From assembly GCA_963712835.1 (NCBI GenBank), contig CAVQJJ010000007.1:434001-498000 (forward strand): a stretch of DNA of 64,000 nt. The letters are read 5' to 3'. Shown here in pieces: positions 1 to 8,255 of this stretch. Both the position numbers and the translations under genes were made by a program. The first letter of the stretch is position 1. Each line of letters starts with the position of its first letter. The notes beneath the pieces are model-generated. The model had not been told where the DNA came from. It saw nothing but the letters and a program-made list of their open reading frames with translations, and searched no databases. The DNA is from DATARH01 sp963712835 (GTDB taxonomy: Bacteria > Pseudomonadota > Alphaproteobacteria > ATCC43930 > CGMCC-115725).

Positions 1-1
1 G

Positions 2-391
2 CCCTGCCCGGCGCCCTATCTGGCGCTGCACCAGGTCGATTCCGGCGCGATTTTCGACAGCGCCGAATACCGCTCGCGCGGCGGGCCGGGCTCGACCGGC
101 GATTGGCGTGCCCGGCATCTCAACTGGCGGCGCAATCTGCTCAAAGGCCTCGCCGAGACGCCCGATGTGCCCGCCAACGCACACTTGCTGCGCCTCGAAA
201 ACGCCCGCGATGTCGTGCTGCCGGTGGGGATTGCGCTCTCCTGGACCAAAGCCGTCGGGCTCGACCGTGACGCGCAGGAATTCGGCCTTGCGGTCGTCGA
301 CGACCAGGGGCCTTTCCTCGATCTCGCCGGCCGTGACGAGCGGGTGCGGCTCTATCGGCCGATCAGCGAAAAGCTGCACGAGACGGTCTGA
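2..391 (+). CDS. C-terminal part of an unrecognised protein (5' end outside window)
   Basis: The frame is open from base 2 to the TGA at 389-391, giving about 129 residues. Codon use (G/C third positions) is typical of its neighbours. The protein reads as soluble and charged, with a C-terminal segment ending RPISEKLHETV. I see no catalytic motif, signal peptide or membrane segment. The stop lies two bases before the GTG of the next gene, so the two are probably co-transcribed. I do not recognise the family and assign no function. Confidence 0.6.
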   Translation, partial: PCPAPYLALHQVDSGAIFDSAEYRSRGGPGSTGDWRARHLNWRRNLLKGLAETPDVPANAHLLRLENARDVVLPVGIALSWTKAVGLDRDAQEFGLAVVDDQGPFLDLAGRDERVRLYRPISEKLHETV

Positions 392-393
392 CC

Positions 394-1416
394 GTGCGGC
401 CAATATTCGTCCTTGCCGTCGCAGTCGGCCTGGTGGCGACCGCGGCACAGGCCGATGAGCCGGCGTCCCCACCGGTCGCGGCGATGGTCGACGACCGGGT
501 CCCGATCGGCGAGGCGCAGCTCCCGGTGTTCGTCTCGCAGGATTGGTCGCGGCCGCTGCCCGACATCCGCCGCGCCGTGATCGTCGTGCATGGCTACAAT
601 CGCAACGCCGCCGATTATGCGCGCAACATGATGGCGCTCGGCCCACCGGCCGACACGCTGGTGGTGGCGCCGCAATTCCTCGCGCCGGAGGACATCGCGG
701 CGCACCAGCTGCCCGACAGCGTGTTGCGATGGGACCTCGAGAATTGGGAGGACGGCAATCCCGCTTTGGGGCCGACGGCACTCAGCGCCTTTGACGGGTT
801 CGACGCAATCCTCGCGAAACTCACCGATCGCACGATTTTTCCGAACTTGTCGCGGATCGTGCTGGCCGGGTTTTCCGCCGGCGGGCAGGTCGTCCAGCGC
901 TACGCCGCGGTCGGCAAGGGCGAAAACGCGATCCCTTTCCGCTATGTCGTCGGCAGCCCCGGTACTTATGCCTATTTCGGCGACGAGCGACCGCTGCCCG
1001 ATGGGGCATTCGGCGCCTCTGCCGGTATACAATGCCCCGATTACAACCGCTGGAAATTCGGTTTCGCCGGCGGCCTGCCGCCCTATGCCTCGGCCGCGAC
1101 GGCCAAGGGCATTCCGGCGCTGGAGCACCGCTATGTTGCGCGAGACGTCGTCTACCTCGCGGGCGGCGACGACACCGACCCGAACCATCGCCTGCTCAAC
1201 AAGACCTGCGCCGCCGAGGCGCAAGGCCCGACCCGGCTGGCGCGCATGCAGTTCTTCCTCGCCGATATGAAGCAGCGCGATGGTGTGGCGTTCAGGCAGC
1301 CTATGCGGATCATTCCCGGCGTGGCCCATAATGAAGCGCGCGTTTTCGGCTCGCCCTGCGGCCGCGCGGCGCTGTTCGACGAGCCGGGATGCGCCGGCGA
1401 GGAGGAGAAGAAATGA
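394..1416 (+). CDS. Exported alpha/beta hydrolase
   Basis: This 340-residue protein begins with a cleavable signal peptide (hydrophobic FVLAVAVGLVATAAQA, then DEPASPP), so it probably acts in the periplasm. The fold is indicated by HGYNRN near residue 67 (oxyanion region), the nucleophile elbow GFSAGGQVV, and a late His in GVAHNEARVF. Several Cys could form disulfides, as expected for an exported enzyme. The substrate is unknown; the layout is reminiscent of polyhydroxyalkanoate- or ester-hydrolysing families. The start is GTG, two bases after the preceding stop. The stop overlaps the next start as ATGA, so the genes are translationally coupled. Confidence 0.75.
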   Translation: MRPIFVLAVAVGLVATAAQADEPASPPVAAMVDDRVPIGEAQLPVFVSQDWSRPLPDIRRAVIVVHGYNRNAADYARNMMALGPPADTLVVAPQFLAPEDIAAHQLPDSVLRWDLENWEDGNPALGPTALSAFDGFDAILAKLTDRTIFPNLSRIVLAGFSAGGQVVQRYAAVGKGENAIPFRYVVGSPGTYAYFGDERPLPDGAFGASAGIQCPDYNRWKFGFAGGLPPYASAATAKGIPALEHRYVARDVVYLAGGDDTDPNHRLLNKTCAAEAQGPTRLARMQFFLADMKQRDGVAFRQPMRIIPGVAHNEARVFGSPCGRAALFDEPGCAGEEEKK

Positions 1417-2405
1417 TCATCGACACCCATGCCCATGTCGTACCGGCGACGATGCTCGACGCGCTGCGCGCTGAGAAGCGGCAGTTCCCGTCGGTGACGC
1501 TGCACGACGCGGCGGCGCCGCGGATGGAGTTCAATGCCGCCGGACCGGGCCGGCCGATCCAGCCGCGCCTGCACGACCTTGCCCAGCGCAAGGAGTGGCT
1601 GACGAAAGCGCGGGTCGATCACCAGTTGGTTGGCGGCTGGACCGACGTCTACGGCTACGATTTGCCGCCCGAGGAAGGCGCCGACTGGGCGCGCTTCTAC
1701 AACGAGCACATGGCGAAGGACGCGGCGGCGCTCAACCAGCTTTCCGCGCTCGCCACCGTGCCGCTGCAGGACGGCGAGCTCGCCGCGAAGGTGCTCGAAG
1801 AGGCGCTCGACGCCGGCTTCCACGGCGCGATGATCGCCACCCAGCCAAAGGGCATCGGCGGCAATCTCGACGACCCGTCGCTTGACCCGTTCTGGGAGGT
1901 CGCCTCGGCGCGCAACGCCGGCGTCTTCCTCCATCCGCATTATATCTGCAGCGACGACCGGCTCGATGGCTACGACCTGGTCAACGCGGTCGGCCGGCTC
2001 GCCGATACGACAATCGCCGTGGCGCGATTGCTGTTTTCGGGGCATCTGACGCGGTTTCCCGGGGTCAGTCTGCTGCTGTCGCATGCCGGTGGCGCGCTAC
2101 CCTATGCACTCGGTCGGCTGAAGCGCAACAAGGTGATTCATCCCGAATATGCCGACCCGGAGGAGAATTTCCGCCGGCTCTATTTCGACACGGTGCTGTT
2201 CGAGCCGCTGGCGCTGCGGTTCCTGTGCGATGTCGTCGGCGCCGACAAGGTGATGCTCGGCTCGGACTTCCCGTTCGGCATAGGCGATCCGGACCCGTGC
2301 GGCGTGGTCGACCATTGTGCGCTGACCGACGCCGAGCGCCAAGCGATCCTCGGGACGACCGCGGCGCGCATCTTCCACGTCGATTGCGCCTGCGGCGCGG
2401 CTTAG
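1413..2405 (+). CDS. Amidohydrolase family 2 (ACMSD-like decarboxylase/hydrolase)
   Basis: The gene encodes a 330-residue metal-dependent TIM-barrel enzyme of the aminocarboxymuconate-semialdehyde decarboxylase/amidohydrolase-2 family. The metal-ligand pattern is complete: IDTHAHVV at the N-terminus, LHPHY in the middle, LSHAGGALP, and LGSDFPFG near the C-terminus. The frame is open upstream, but the ATG at 1413 is chosen because GGAGGAG lies just ahead of it and the protein then starts MIIDTHAHV like its relatives. Its ATG overlaps the previous TGA. The exact substrate cannot be read from sequence; members act on aromatic-ring cleavage products, in line with the nearby CoA transferase and later Rieske oxygenase. 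The stop codon meets that of the convergent gene. Confidence 0.82.
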   Translation: MIIDTHAHVVPATMLDALRAEKRQFPSVTLHDAAAPRMEFNAAGPGRPIQPRLHDLAQRKEWLTKARVDHQLVGGWTDVYGYDLPPEEGADWARFYNEHMAKDAAALNQLSALATVPLQDGELAAKVLEEALDAGFHGAMIATQPKGIGGNLDDPSLDPFWEVASARNAGVFLHPHYICSDDRLDGYDLVNAVGRLADTTIAVARLLFSGHLTRFPGVSLLLSHAGGALPYALGRLKRNKVIHPEYADPEENFRRLYFDTVLFEPLALRFLCDVVGADKVMLGSDFPFGIGDPDPCGVVDHCALTDAERQAILGTTAARIFHVDCACGAA

Positions 2406-3310
2406 GCGGCGCTGACGGCTTCCTGCGCCAGGGAGTTGTCGACGCAGTCTGCGAACGGCACCGAGTGGGTGAGGAAGCCGCTGGCGAGCAGCGCGCTGCG
2501 CAGCCCATCGAACCCCTCTTCGGGAAGGATCGGGTCGGTGCCCCACACGCCTTGCGACTTGTAACGGGCCAGTGAGCCTGTCAGGACGCCGCGATCGAGG
2601 TCGGGGAAATAATCGTCGGCAATTAGCATCGCGAGCGCCTCCGGCGGGTTGCCGGCGACCCATTGCTGGGTCTTGTAGATCGCCCGCACCATGCGGCGGA
2701 ACGGCTCCGGATCGGCGGCGAGGCGCTGGCGCGTCGTGGCGAAGACGGTGTAGCTGGTGCGGCCGCGGGCGCTGGCCGGCAGCCAGACATGAGCGCCGCG
2801 CCGCACGGCCAATTCGACAAACGGCTCGAAGAGCTGTGCCACATCGATCTGGCCGGTGGTGAGGCCGGCGACATTCTCACCCATGCCGCGGCCGAGCAGC
2901 CGTTCGAGCCGCGCCGGATCGATGCCGGCGCGATGCAGATCGCCTTCGAGGCAGAGCCAGGGCGTCGGCACCTCGCTGGTGCTGGCGAAGCGCTTGCCGA
3001 GCAGGTCGGCGAGCCGGAAGCCGGGGCTAGGCGTCGCGCCGACCAGCGAGAACGGGTCGCGGCAAACCACCTCCGCAAACGCGACAATCGCCGACGCGGC
3101 GTCCTGTTCGTGCGCCTTCATGATGCGGATCGGGCCCATCCACATCGCCTCCACCTCGCCGGCGACCAGCGCCGCCTCGGCCTTGCCCGGCCCCGGTGAC
3201 GGCAGCAGCTCGACCTCGACACCTTCCTTCTCGTACGCGCCGAGGGCATGCGCCGCATAGAACGGCGCGTAAAGCACGAAGCGATAATTCTCATAGAGCC
3301 TGACACGCAT
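2402..3310 (-). CDS. NMT1/SsuA-like ABC transporter substrate-binding protein, no signal peptide
   Basis: This 302-residue protein has the features of NMT1/THI5/SsuA-type periplasmic binding proteins: YAPFYAAHALGAYEKEGVEVELLPSPG at the start, then the GEVEAMWMGP and LLGKRF segments, and a C-terminal helix-rich lobe. It starts MRVRLYENYRF with no recognisable signal sequence, and no permease or ATPase gene is adjacent. It is therefore either an orphan binding protein or a cytoplasmic enzyme-like member such as a THI5-type protein. It is divergent from the CoA transferase and convergent with the amidohydrolase, whose stop it overlaps by four bases. Confidence 0.72.
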   Translation of the reverse strand: MRVRLYENYRFVLYAPFYAAHALGAYEKEGVEVELLPSPGPGKAEAALVAGEVEAMWMGPIRIMKAHEQDAASAIVAFAEVVCRDPFSLVGATPSPGFRLADLLGKRFASTSEVPTPWLCLEGDLHRAGIDPARLERLLGRGMGENVAGLTTGQIDVAQLFEPFVELAVRRGAHVWLPASARGRTSYTVFATTRQRLAADPEPFRRMVRAIYKTQQWVAGNPPEALAMLIADDYFPDLDRGVLTGSLARYKSQGVWGTDPILPEEGFDGLRSALLASGFLTHSVPFADCVDNSLAQEAVSAA

Positions 3311-3367
3311 GGCATCCCTCCGCGGGCTTCGCTATCGTTAGCACACGACGACACGAGGGAGTGACCC

Positions 3368-4591
3368 ATGTCCGATGCCGCCCACCAGCTCAATTGCCTT
3401 GCCGGCGTCCGCGTGCTCGACCTGACGCAATTCGAGGCCGGGCCGACCTGCACCGAGGTCATGGCGCAATTAGGCGCCGAGGTTGTCAAGGTCGAGAACC
3501 CGCGCGGCGGCGAGCCGGGCCGCATCCTCGGCGCCGGCCCCAAGCCGGGCGCCGACGCCTATTATTTCATGGTCTACAACGCCAACAAGAAGTCGGTGAC
3601 GGTGAATCTCAAGTCGCCGCGCGGCATCGAGCTGGTCAAGGAGATGGCCACGAAGGCTGATGTCTTTATCGAGAACATGGCGCCGGGCACGATCGAGAAG
3701 CTGGGCCTCGGCTACGACGTGCTGTCGAAGCTCAACCCGCGGCTCATCTACGCCCAGGTCAAAGGGTTCGGCGAGGGTAGCCCCTACGAGCACAACCTTG
3801 CCTTCGACATGATCGCCCAGGCGGCCGGCGGCAACATGGCGATCACCGGCGAGGTCGGCAGCCGACCGATCCGCCCCGGCGCGACGCTCGGCGACACCGG
3901 CACCGGCATGCTGATGTGCATCGCGGTCATCAGCTCGCTCTACGAGCGCAATACCACCGGCAAGGGCCGCCGCCTGCAGGTCGCGATGCAGGACGCGCAG
4001 CTCAACTATACGCGCGGCTCGTTCGTCAACTACGCCCGCACCGGCAAGCCGCAGGAGCGCGGCCGTGCCGGCTTCGGCGGGCCGCCGCCGTCCGACATCT
4101 TTCCGTGCAAGCCCGGCGGCCCGAACGATTGGTGCTATGTTTTCAACTCGCACAATAACCCAGAGCACTGGCGCCGTACCGCGACGATCATGGGCAAGCC
4201 GGAATGGGCCGACGACCCGGAATTTCTCGACCGCGACAAGCGCGCTAGCCACGCCGACGAGGTCAACGCGATGGTGACCGCATGGACCATGCGGCACACC
4301 AAGAACGAGGCGATGGAAATCCTCGGCAAGGCCGGCATCCCGGCGGGAGCCGTGTACGACACCGGCGACCTTCTGGCCGAGCCGACCTTCCAAAGCCGCG
4401 GCATCATCCAGACCCAGCACCACCCCAACGGCGACTTCCGGATGCCGACCTTCCCGGTGCGCTTCGACGGCAAGCCGCCGGAGATCACCCGCTCGCCGCT
4501 GTTGGGCGAGCACTCCGAGGAGGTCTTCCAGTCCTGGCTCGGCCTCGGCGCCGGTGACGTGAAGGGCCTCAAGGACGAGGGGGTGGTCTGA
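3368..4591 (+). CDS. Class III (CaiB/BaiF) CoA transferase
   Basis: The 407-residue protein belongs to family III CoA transferases (formyl-CoA transferase, CaiB, succinyl-CoA:acid transferases). The N-terminal CoA-binding segment reads LAGVRVLDLTQFEAGP, followed by LGAEVVKVENPRGGEPGR. The catalytic Asp that forms the acyl-aspartyl anhydride is in ATLGDTGTGM. The C-terminal half has the usual small-domain helices and a SPLLGEHSEEV tail. The start ATG follows a GGAGTG Shine-Dalgarno sequence. Substrate specificity cannot be deduced; many such genes in alphaproteobacteria serve degradation of unusual carboxylic acids. The 57-bp gap to the divergent binding-protein gene probably carries both promoters. 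Confidence 0.88.
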   Translation: MSDAAHQLNCLAGVRVLDLTQFEAGPTCTEVMAQLGAEVVKVENPRGGEPGRILGAGPKPGADAYYFMVYNANKKSVTVNLKSPRGIELVKEMATKADVFIENMAPGTIEKLGLGYDVLSKLNPRLIYAQVKGFGEGSPYEHNLAFDMIAQAAGGNMAITGEVGSRPIRPGATLGDTGTGMLMCIAVISSLYERNTTGKGRRLQVAMQDAQLNYTRGSFVNYARTGKPQERGRAGFGGPPPSDIFPCKPGGPNDWCYVFNSHNNPEHWRRTATIMGKPEWADDPEFLDRDKRASHADEVNAMVTAWTMRHTKNEAMEILGKAGIPAGAVYDTGDLLAEPTFQSRGIIQTQHHPNGDFRMPTFPVRFDGKPPEITRSPLLGEHSEEVFQSWLGLGAGDVKGLKDEGVV

Positions 4592-4598
4592 ATTTTAC

Positions 4599-4679
4599 CG
4601 TCGCCCCCGCGAAGGCGGGGGCCCAGGACAACCGTTCCGGCCGCTCGCTCCTGGGCTCCCGCTTTCGCGGAAAAGACGA
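4599..4679. repeat. Paired intergenic inverted repeat, copy 1
   Basis: Two hairpin-forming units face each other. The first contains CCCCCGCGAAGGCGGGGG followed by CCCAGG; the second begins CCTGGG and ends CCGCTTTCGCGG. The 20-odd bases between them include CCGGCCGCTCGCTC. The same composite occurs inverted at 13770-13851, and related units lie at 6782, 18759, 34762, 54158 and 63740. It directly follows the CoA transferase stop, so it may also act as a transcript end. Confidence 0.8.
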
Positions 4680-4682
4680 TCA

Positions 4683-4904
4683 CTAAGTTCCGCCCTCGTC
4701 CCGTTCCTCGCGCATCTGGCGCAAGAGCTCGCGCACGCTCCGCGCGGTTCGGAGCTTGCGGCCAATATCGGGCGCAAGCCGCAGATCGCCCTCGGCATCG
4801 AGCCACCCCGCCTCGGTGTCCGGCGGCAGCTCGCGCATGACCTCGGCGAAGGCGCGGAAGATCGCCTCCACCTGGTGCGCTTCGAGCCGCCGTTCTCGCG
4901 CCAC
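4683..4904 (-). CDS. Small hypothetical protein
   Basis: A 73-residue, highly charged reading frame (RRLEAHQVEAIFRAF, then RELPPDTEAGWLDAEGDLRLAP) starts at GTG, 64 bases after the stop of the radical SAM gene on the same strand. The composition (amphipathic helices, no Cys, no membrane segment) and strong GC3 bias suggest a real protein. The frame is open further upstream into the radical SAM gene but has no other usual start there. I do not recognise the family. The overlapping frame at 4595-4972 is a shadow. Confidence 0.45.
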   Translation of the reverse strand: MARERRLEAHQVEAIFRAFAEVMRELPPDTEAGWLDAEGDLRLAPDIGRKLRTARSVRELLRQMREERDEGGT

Positions 4905-4968
4905 GCCACCCGCCTTTTGCTGTTCCTGCAGCGAATCTGCAGCAAAATGCGGCGCGCGGCGAGTTCCG

Positions 4969-6057
4969 TCAAAACAGCGCCAATTGCGCGGTCTGTTTGG
5001 CCGGCGGACGGAACAGCGAGGTGTCGAGCGGCTCGGTGTGACGCCGCGCGAAGCCGAGCCGCCGCACCGCCAGGCCGAAGCGCATGTTCAGCAGGTCGGC
5101 ATACGGCCCATAGCCGACCATGCGTTTGCCCCAGGTCGAATCGTAGATCTTGCCGCCGTGGCTCTGCGCGACAAGCGACAAGACATGCGATGCCTTGTTC
5201 GGGAAATGCGATTCAAGCCATTCCTTGAACAGGTCCTTCAGCTCCAAAGGCAGGCGCAGCATCGTGTAGCCGGCGGTGACCGCGCCGGCCTCCTTGGCGG
5301 CGGCGAGGATGTCCTCCATCTCGGCGTCATTGAGCGCGGGGATCATCGGCGCCGAGAGCACACCGGTCGGGATGCCCGCCTTGGCCAGGGCGGTGATGGT
5401 TTCCAGCCGGCGCGTCGGGGTCGCCGCGCGCGGCTCCATGACCCGCGCGAGCGCGCGGTCGAGCGTCGTCACCGAGACCGTCACGCAAGCCAGCCGCAGC
5501 GACGCCATCTCGGAGAGGATGTCGATGTCGCGCTGGATGAGTGCGCCCTTGGTGACGATCGTCACCGGGTGGCGGAAATCGCGCAGCACTTCGAGGATTG
5601 AGCGCATCACCCCGAGCTTGCGCTCGGTTGGCTGGTAGGGATCGGTGTTGCTGCCGATGGCGATCGGCCGGCAGGCGTAACCCTTTTTCGACAGCTCCAC
5701 CGCAAGCAGCGCCGCAGCCTGCGGCTTATAGAAAATGCGGGTCTCGAAATCGAGCCCGGGCGACAGGCCGAGAAAAGCGTGGCTCGGTCGCGCGAAGCAA
5801 TAGATGCAGCCGTGCTCGCAACCGCGATACGGGTTGATCGAGCGGTCGAAGCCGATATCGGGTGATTTGTTGCGGGCGATGATCGTGCGCGTCGCATCGA
5901 CCGAGAGGATCGTGTTGAGCGGCATCGGCTCGGGCTCGGCGCCGGGGATGCTCCAGCCGTCGTCGAAAGCGACACGCTCCTCATGCTCGAAGCGGCCGCT
6001 GGCATTGCTGGCGGCGCCGCGACCCTTGCGCGGCAGGGGGGAGGCCGGCATATCCAT
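4969..6057 (-). CDS. PA0069-family radical SAM protein (SplB-like)
   Basis: The 362-residue protein is a radical SAM enzyme of the PA0069/spore photoproduct lyase-like class. The [4Fe-4S] motif CEHGCIYC is seen after NPYRG. Nearby are FETRIFYKP, IGSNTDPYQPTE and TIVTKGALIQRDID, all typical of this family. The N-terminal segment with LPRKGRGAASNASGRFEHEER is also characteristic. The physiological reaction of this family is not established. It may be co-transcribed with the small downstream frame. It is divergent from the glycosyltransferase gene at 6078, with about 20 bases between the two starts. Confidence 0.88.
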   Translation of the reverse strand: MDMPASPLPRKGRGAASNASGRFEHEERVAFDDGWSIPGAEPEPMPLNTILSVDATRTIIARNKSPDIGFDRSINPYRGCEHGCIYCFARPSHAFLGLSPGLDFETRIFYKPQAAALLAVELSKKGYACRPIAIGSNTDPYQPTERKLGVMRSILEVLRDFRHPVTIVTKGALIQRDIDILSEMASLRLACVTVSVTTLDRALARVMEPRAATPTRRLETITALAKAGIPTGVLSAPMIPALNDAEMEDILAAAKEAGAVTAGYTMLRLPLELKDLFKEWLESHFPNKASHVLSLVAQSHGGKIYDSTWGKRMVGYGPYADLLNMRFGLAVRRLGFARRHTEPLDTSLFRPPAKQTAQLALF

Positions 6058-6077
6058 GCCCTAAATGTAGGGCATCG

Positions 6078-6773
6078 ATGGGAACATTACAAGAACATAA
6101 TTGGCTCTCCGCGATAATCCCGGTGCTCAACGCGGCCGCGGAATTGCCGGCGACATTGGCAGTGCTCACGGCGTCCGCGCTCATCCATGAGATCATCGTC
6201 GTCGATGGCGGATCGGCGGACGACAGCGCGACGATCGCGCGGACGGCGGGCGCCAGGGTCATCGAAGCGCCGCGCGGGCGCGGAATGCAGCTGGCGGCGG
6301 GCGCGGCTGCGGCACACGACGATTGGTTGCTGTTCATTCACGCCGATTGCCGGCCCCTTCGCGGTTGGGAGGACGCGGTGCGCGATTTCATCTCGGGGCA
6401 AGCGGCGGGAAAGACGGCGGGCTATTTCAGCCTGGCGCTCGACGACACGGCGCCAGCGGCGCGGCGGCTGGAGCGGATTGTCGCCTGGCGCTGCCGGGCG
6501 CTGGCGCTGCCCTATGGCGATCAGGGGCTGTTGATCCACCGCCGGCTTTACGACGCGGTCGGCGGGTATGCCGCGATCCCGCTGATGGAGGATGTCGATA
6601 TCGCGCGCCGGCTCGGCCGCGCGCGGCTCAGGCTAGTCGAGGCGACAATGCTGGCGTCGGCGCAGCGTTATCGGCGCGACGGGTATTGGCGCCGGCCGTT
6701 GCGCAACCTCATTTGCCTAACTCTGTATTTCGCCGGGATACGGCCGGAAAGGCTCGCGAAGATTTATGGGTAA
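6078..6773 (+). CDS. TIGR04283-type glycosyltransferase (family 2)
   Basis: This 231-residue protein is a compact GT2-fold glycosyltransferase: LSAIIPVLNAAAELP, IIVVDGGSADDS, and a DXD-like FIHADCRPL. The segment ALPYGDQGLLIHRRLYDAVGGYAAIPLMEDVDIARRL is diagnostic of the TIGR04283 group, named for its link with arsenosugar biosynthesis. The C-terminal YFAGIRPERLAKIYG is also typical. In other genomes it sits beside a TIGR04282 gene, as it does here. No ArsS-type radical SAM gene is visible, so the arsenosugar role is only a family label. Confidence 0.85.
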   Translation: MGTLQEHNWLSAIIPVLNAAAELPATLAVLTASALIHEIIVVDGGSADDSATIARTAGARVIEAPRGRGMQLAAGAAAAHDDWLLFIHADCRPLRGWEDAVRDFISGQAAGKTAGYFSLALDDTAPAARRLERIVAWRCRALALPYGDQGLLIHRRLYDAVGGYAAIPLMEDVDIARRLGRARLRLVEATMLASAQRYRRDGYWRRPLRNLICLTLYFAGIRPERLAKIYG

Positions 6774-6781
6774 AAGCTCAT

Positions 6782-6868
6782 CGTATCGTTCCCGGGCGAA
6801 GGCCGTGGCCCGCTTGTCAATCGCCGTCGGCGCCGAAAAGTGGGCCCCGGCCTACGCCGGGACGACGA
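6782..6868. repeat. Paired intergenic inverted repeat, copy 2
   Basis: The left unit is CGTATCGTTCCCGGGCGAAGG and the right unit is GGCCCCGGCCTACGCCGGGA followed by CGACGA. The units are inverted relative to each other and match the family at 34762-34838. The element separates the two glycosyltransferase-like genes. Confidence 0.65.
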
Positions 6869-6875
6869 GAACAGC

Positions 6876-7457
6876 ATGACGCGTACCCTCATCCTCTTCG
6901 TCCGCATTCCGCGCCTCGGCGCTGGCAAAAGGCGCTTGGCGCGCGATATCGGCGCGGTCGCCGCGGTGCGTTTCGAGCGGCTGATGTTGGCGCGAAGCCT
7001 GCGACGGCTCGGCCACGATCGGCGATGGACGCTGCGGCTGGCGGTGACGCCCGATCGCGACGCGCGGCGGCTCGGCGCGCATCCACAGGGCCAGGATGAT
7101 CTCGGCGTGCGGATGTGGCGCGCGCTGGCGGCTTGCCCGCCGGGGCCGAAGCTGCTCGTCGGCAGCGACATCCCTGGCCTCACCGCCGCCTATATAGCCG
7201 AGGCGTTCGCGCTGCTTGGCCGGCACGATGTCGTGTTCGGGCCGGCGAGCGATGGCGGGTTCTGGCTGGTGGGCTGCCGGCATCGGCCGCCCGAGTTCGG
7301 CACGGGTTTCGGTATGGTACGCTGGTCGAGCCCGCACGCGCTCGCCGATGTGCTGGCCAATTTACCGAAATTGCCGTCGGTCGGCTTCGCCGCGACGCTC
7401 GAAGATGTCGATGACGGCGAGGCCTATCGCCGCGTTATGCGGCGTCGTGGAAAATGA
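6876..7457 (+). CDS. TIGR04282-type (DUF2064) nucleotidyltransferase-fold glycosyltransferase
   Basis: A 193-residue protein with a CofC/MobA-like nucleotidyltransferase fold: LILFVRIPRLGAGKRRLARDIG at the N-terminus, LLVGSDIPGLTAAYIAEAF in the middle, and GPASDGGFWLVG, which is diagnostic of DUF2064/TIGR04282. A frame start at 6840 would include bases of the upstream repeat, so the ATG at 6876 (MTRTLILFVR) is chosen. It pairs with the TIGR04283 gene upstream, as in many genomes. Its 3' end overlaps that of the convergent 2OG oxygenase gene by 23 bases. Confidence 0.82.
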   Translation: MTRTLILFVRIPRLGAGKRRLARDIGAVAAVRFERLMLARSLRRLGHDRRWTLRLAVTPDRDARRLGAHPQGQDDLGVRMWRALAACPPGPKLLVGSDIPGLTAAYIAEAFALLGRHDVVFGPASDGGFWLVGCRHRPPEFGTGFGMVRWSSPHALADVLANLPKLPSVGFAATLEDVDDGEAYRRVMRRRGK

Positions 7458-8130
7458 CGCCGAGCGTGTAGCGCGCGCCGGAACGCAGCCGGCTCACGCC
7501 GTGGCGCATCGTCACCCGGTAAAAACCGCGCGCGCCGGCGACCGGCCGATGGTTGACCGGAAAGACCACCGCGTCGCCCTGTTGGAGCGGCACGACCTCG
7601 CCCTTCGACTGGCGGCGCGGCCGCTGCTCCACGAGCAGGAACTCGCCGCCGACAAAATCCTCGTCCGGCCGCGACAGCAGCACCGTCGCTTGCAGCGGGA
7701 ACACCAGCTCCCCGTAAAGGTCTTGGTGCAGGCAATTGTAGTCGCCCAGGCCGTATTTGAGGATCAACGGTGTCGGGCGGAGCTGTCCCGCGTCGCGGCA
7801 GCGCGTGAGATAAGCCTCGAGCGTCGGCGGAAAATTCGCTTCGAGGCGGAGTTGCTCGGCCCAGCGATTAGCGATGGCGGCAAGGCGCGGGTAGAGGCCG
7901 CGGCGCAAATTTCCGACGACCGATGGCAGCGGATAGGCGAGGTATTTGTATTCGCCCTCGCCGAAACCGTGCCGCGCCATGACCACCCTGCTGCGGAAGG
8001 CCGTGCGGTCATCATAAAGGGCGATAAGCGCGCGGCACTCCTCGGGACCGAGCAGGCCGGGAAGGATCGCGTACCCGTCGCCGTCGATGGTGGCGGCGAG
8101 GTCGGTTTCGGGAATTTGATCCACCTTCAT
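7435..8130 (-). CDS. 2OG-Fe(II) oxygenase
   Basis: The 231-residue protein has a double-stranded beta-helix Fe(II)/2-oxoglutarate dioxygenase domain. The HxD ligands are in NCLHQDLYGEL, the distal His and 2OG-binding Arg region is VTMRHGVSRLRSGARYTLGVIFHD, and VGGEFLLVEQ is the usual strand between them. ATG at 8130 (MKVDQIPETD) is preferred over one 30 bases upstream because an AAAAG purine run lies ahead of it. Genes of this family commonly stand beside ada, as here, which suggests a role linked to alkylation damage. A direct AlkB-like demethylase activity is inference. Confidence 0.8.
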   Translation of the reverse strand: MKVDQIPETDLAATIDGDGYAILPGLLGPEECRALIALYDDRTAFRSRVVMARHGFGEGEYKYLAYPLPSVVGNLRRGLYPRLAAIANRWAEQLRLEANFPPTLEAYLTRCRDAGQLRPTPLILKYGLGDYNCLHQDLYGELVFPLQATVLLSRPDEDFVGGEFLLVEQRPRRQSKGEVVPLQQGDAVVFPVNHRPVAGARGFYRVTMRHGVSRLRSGARYTLGVIFHDAA

Positions 8131-8160
8131 GATCTTTTCGCCGGAGACACAGAACATCAA

Positions 8161-8255
8161 CCCTCACCCGCCTCGCACCGGCGAGCGGTGCTCGTCACCC
8201 TCTCCCGTAGTGCGGGAGAGGGTGACCCGGAGCGTCGGCGACGGATGGGGGAGGA
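8161..8255. repeat. Dispersed hairpin repeat of a second type
   Basis: The element contains a perfect hairpin with arms ACCCTCTCCC and GGGAGAGGGT around GTAGTGC. It is preceded by CCCTCACCCG and followed by GGAGCGTCGGCG. Repeats with this core are widespread between genes in many proteobacteria. It lies between ada and the 2OG oxygenase gene and could act as a transcript-stabilising or terminating hairpin. Confidence 0.6.
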
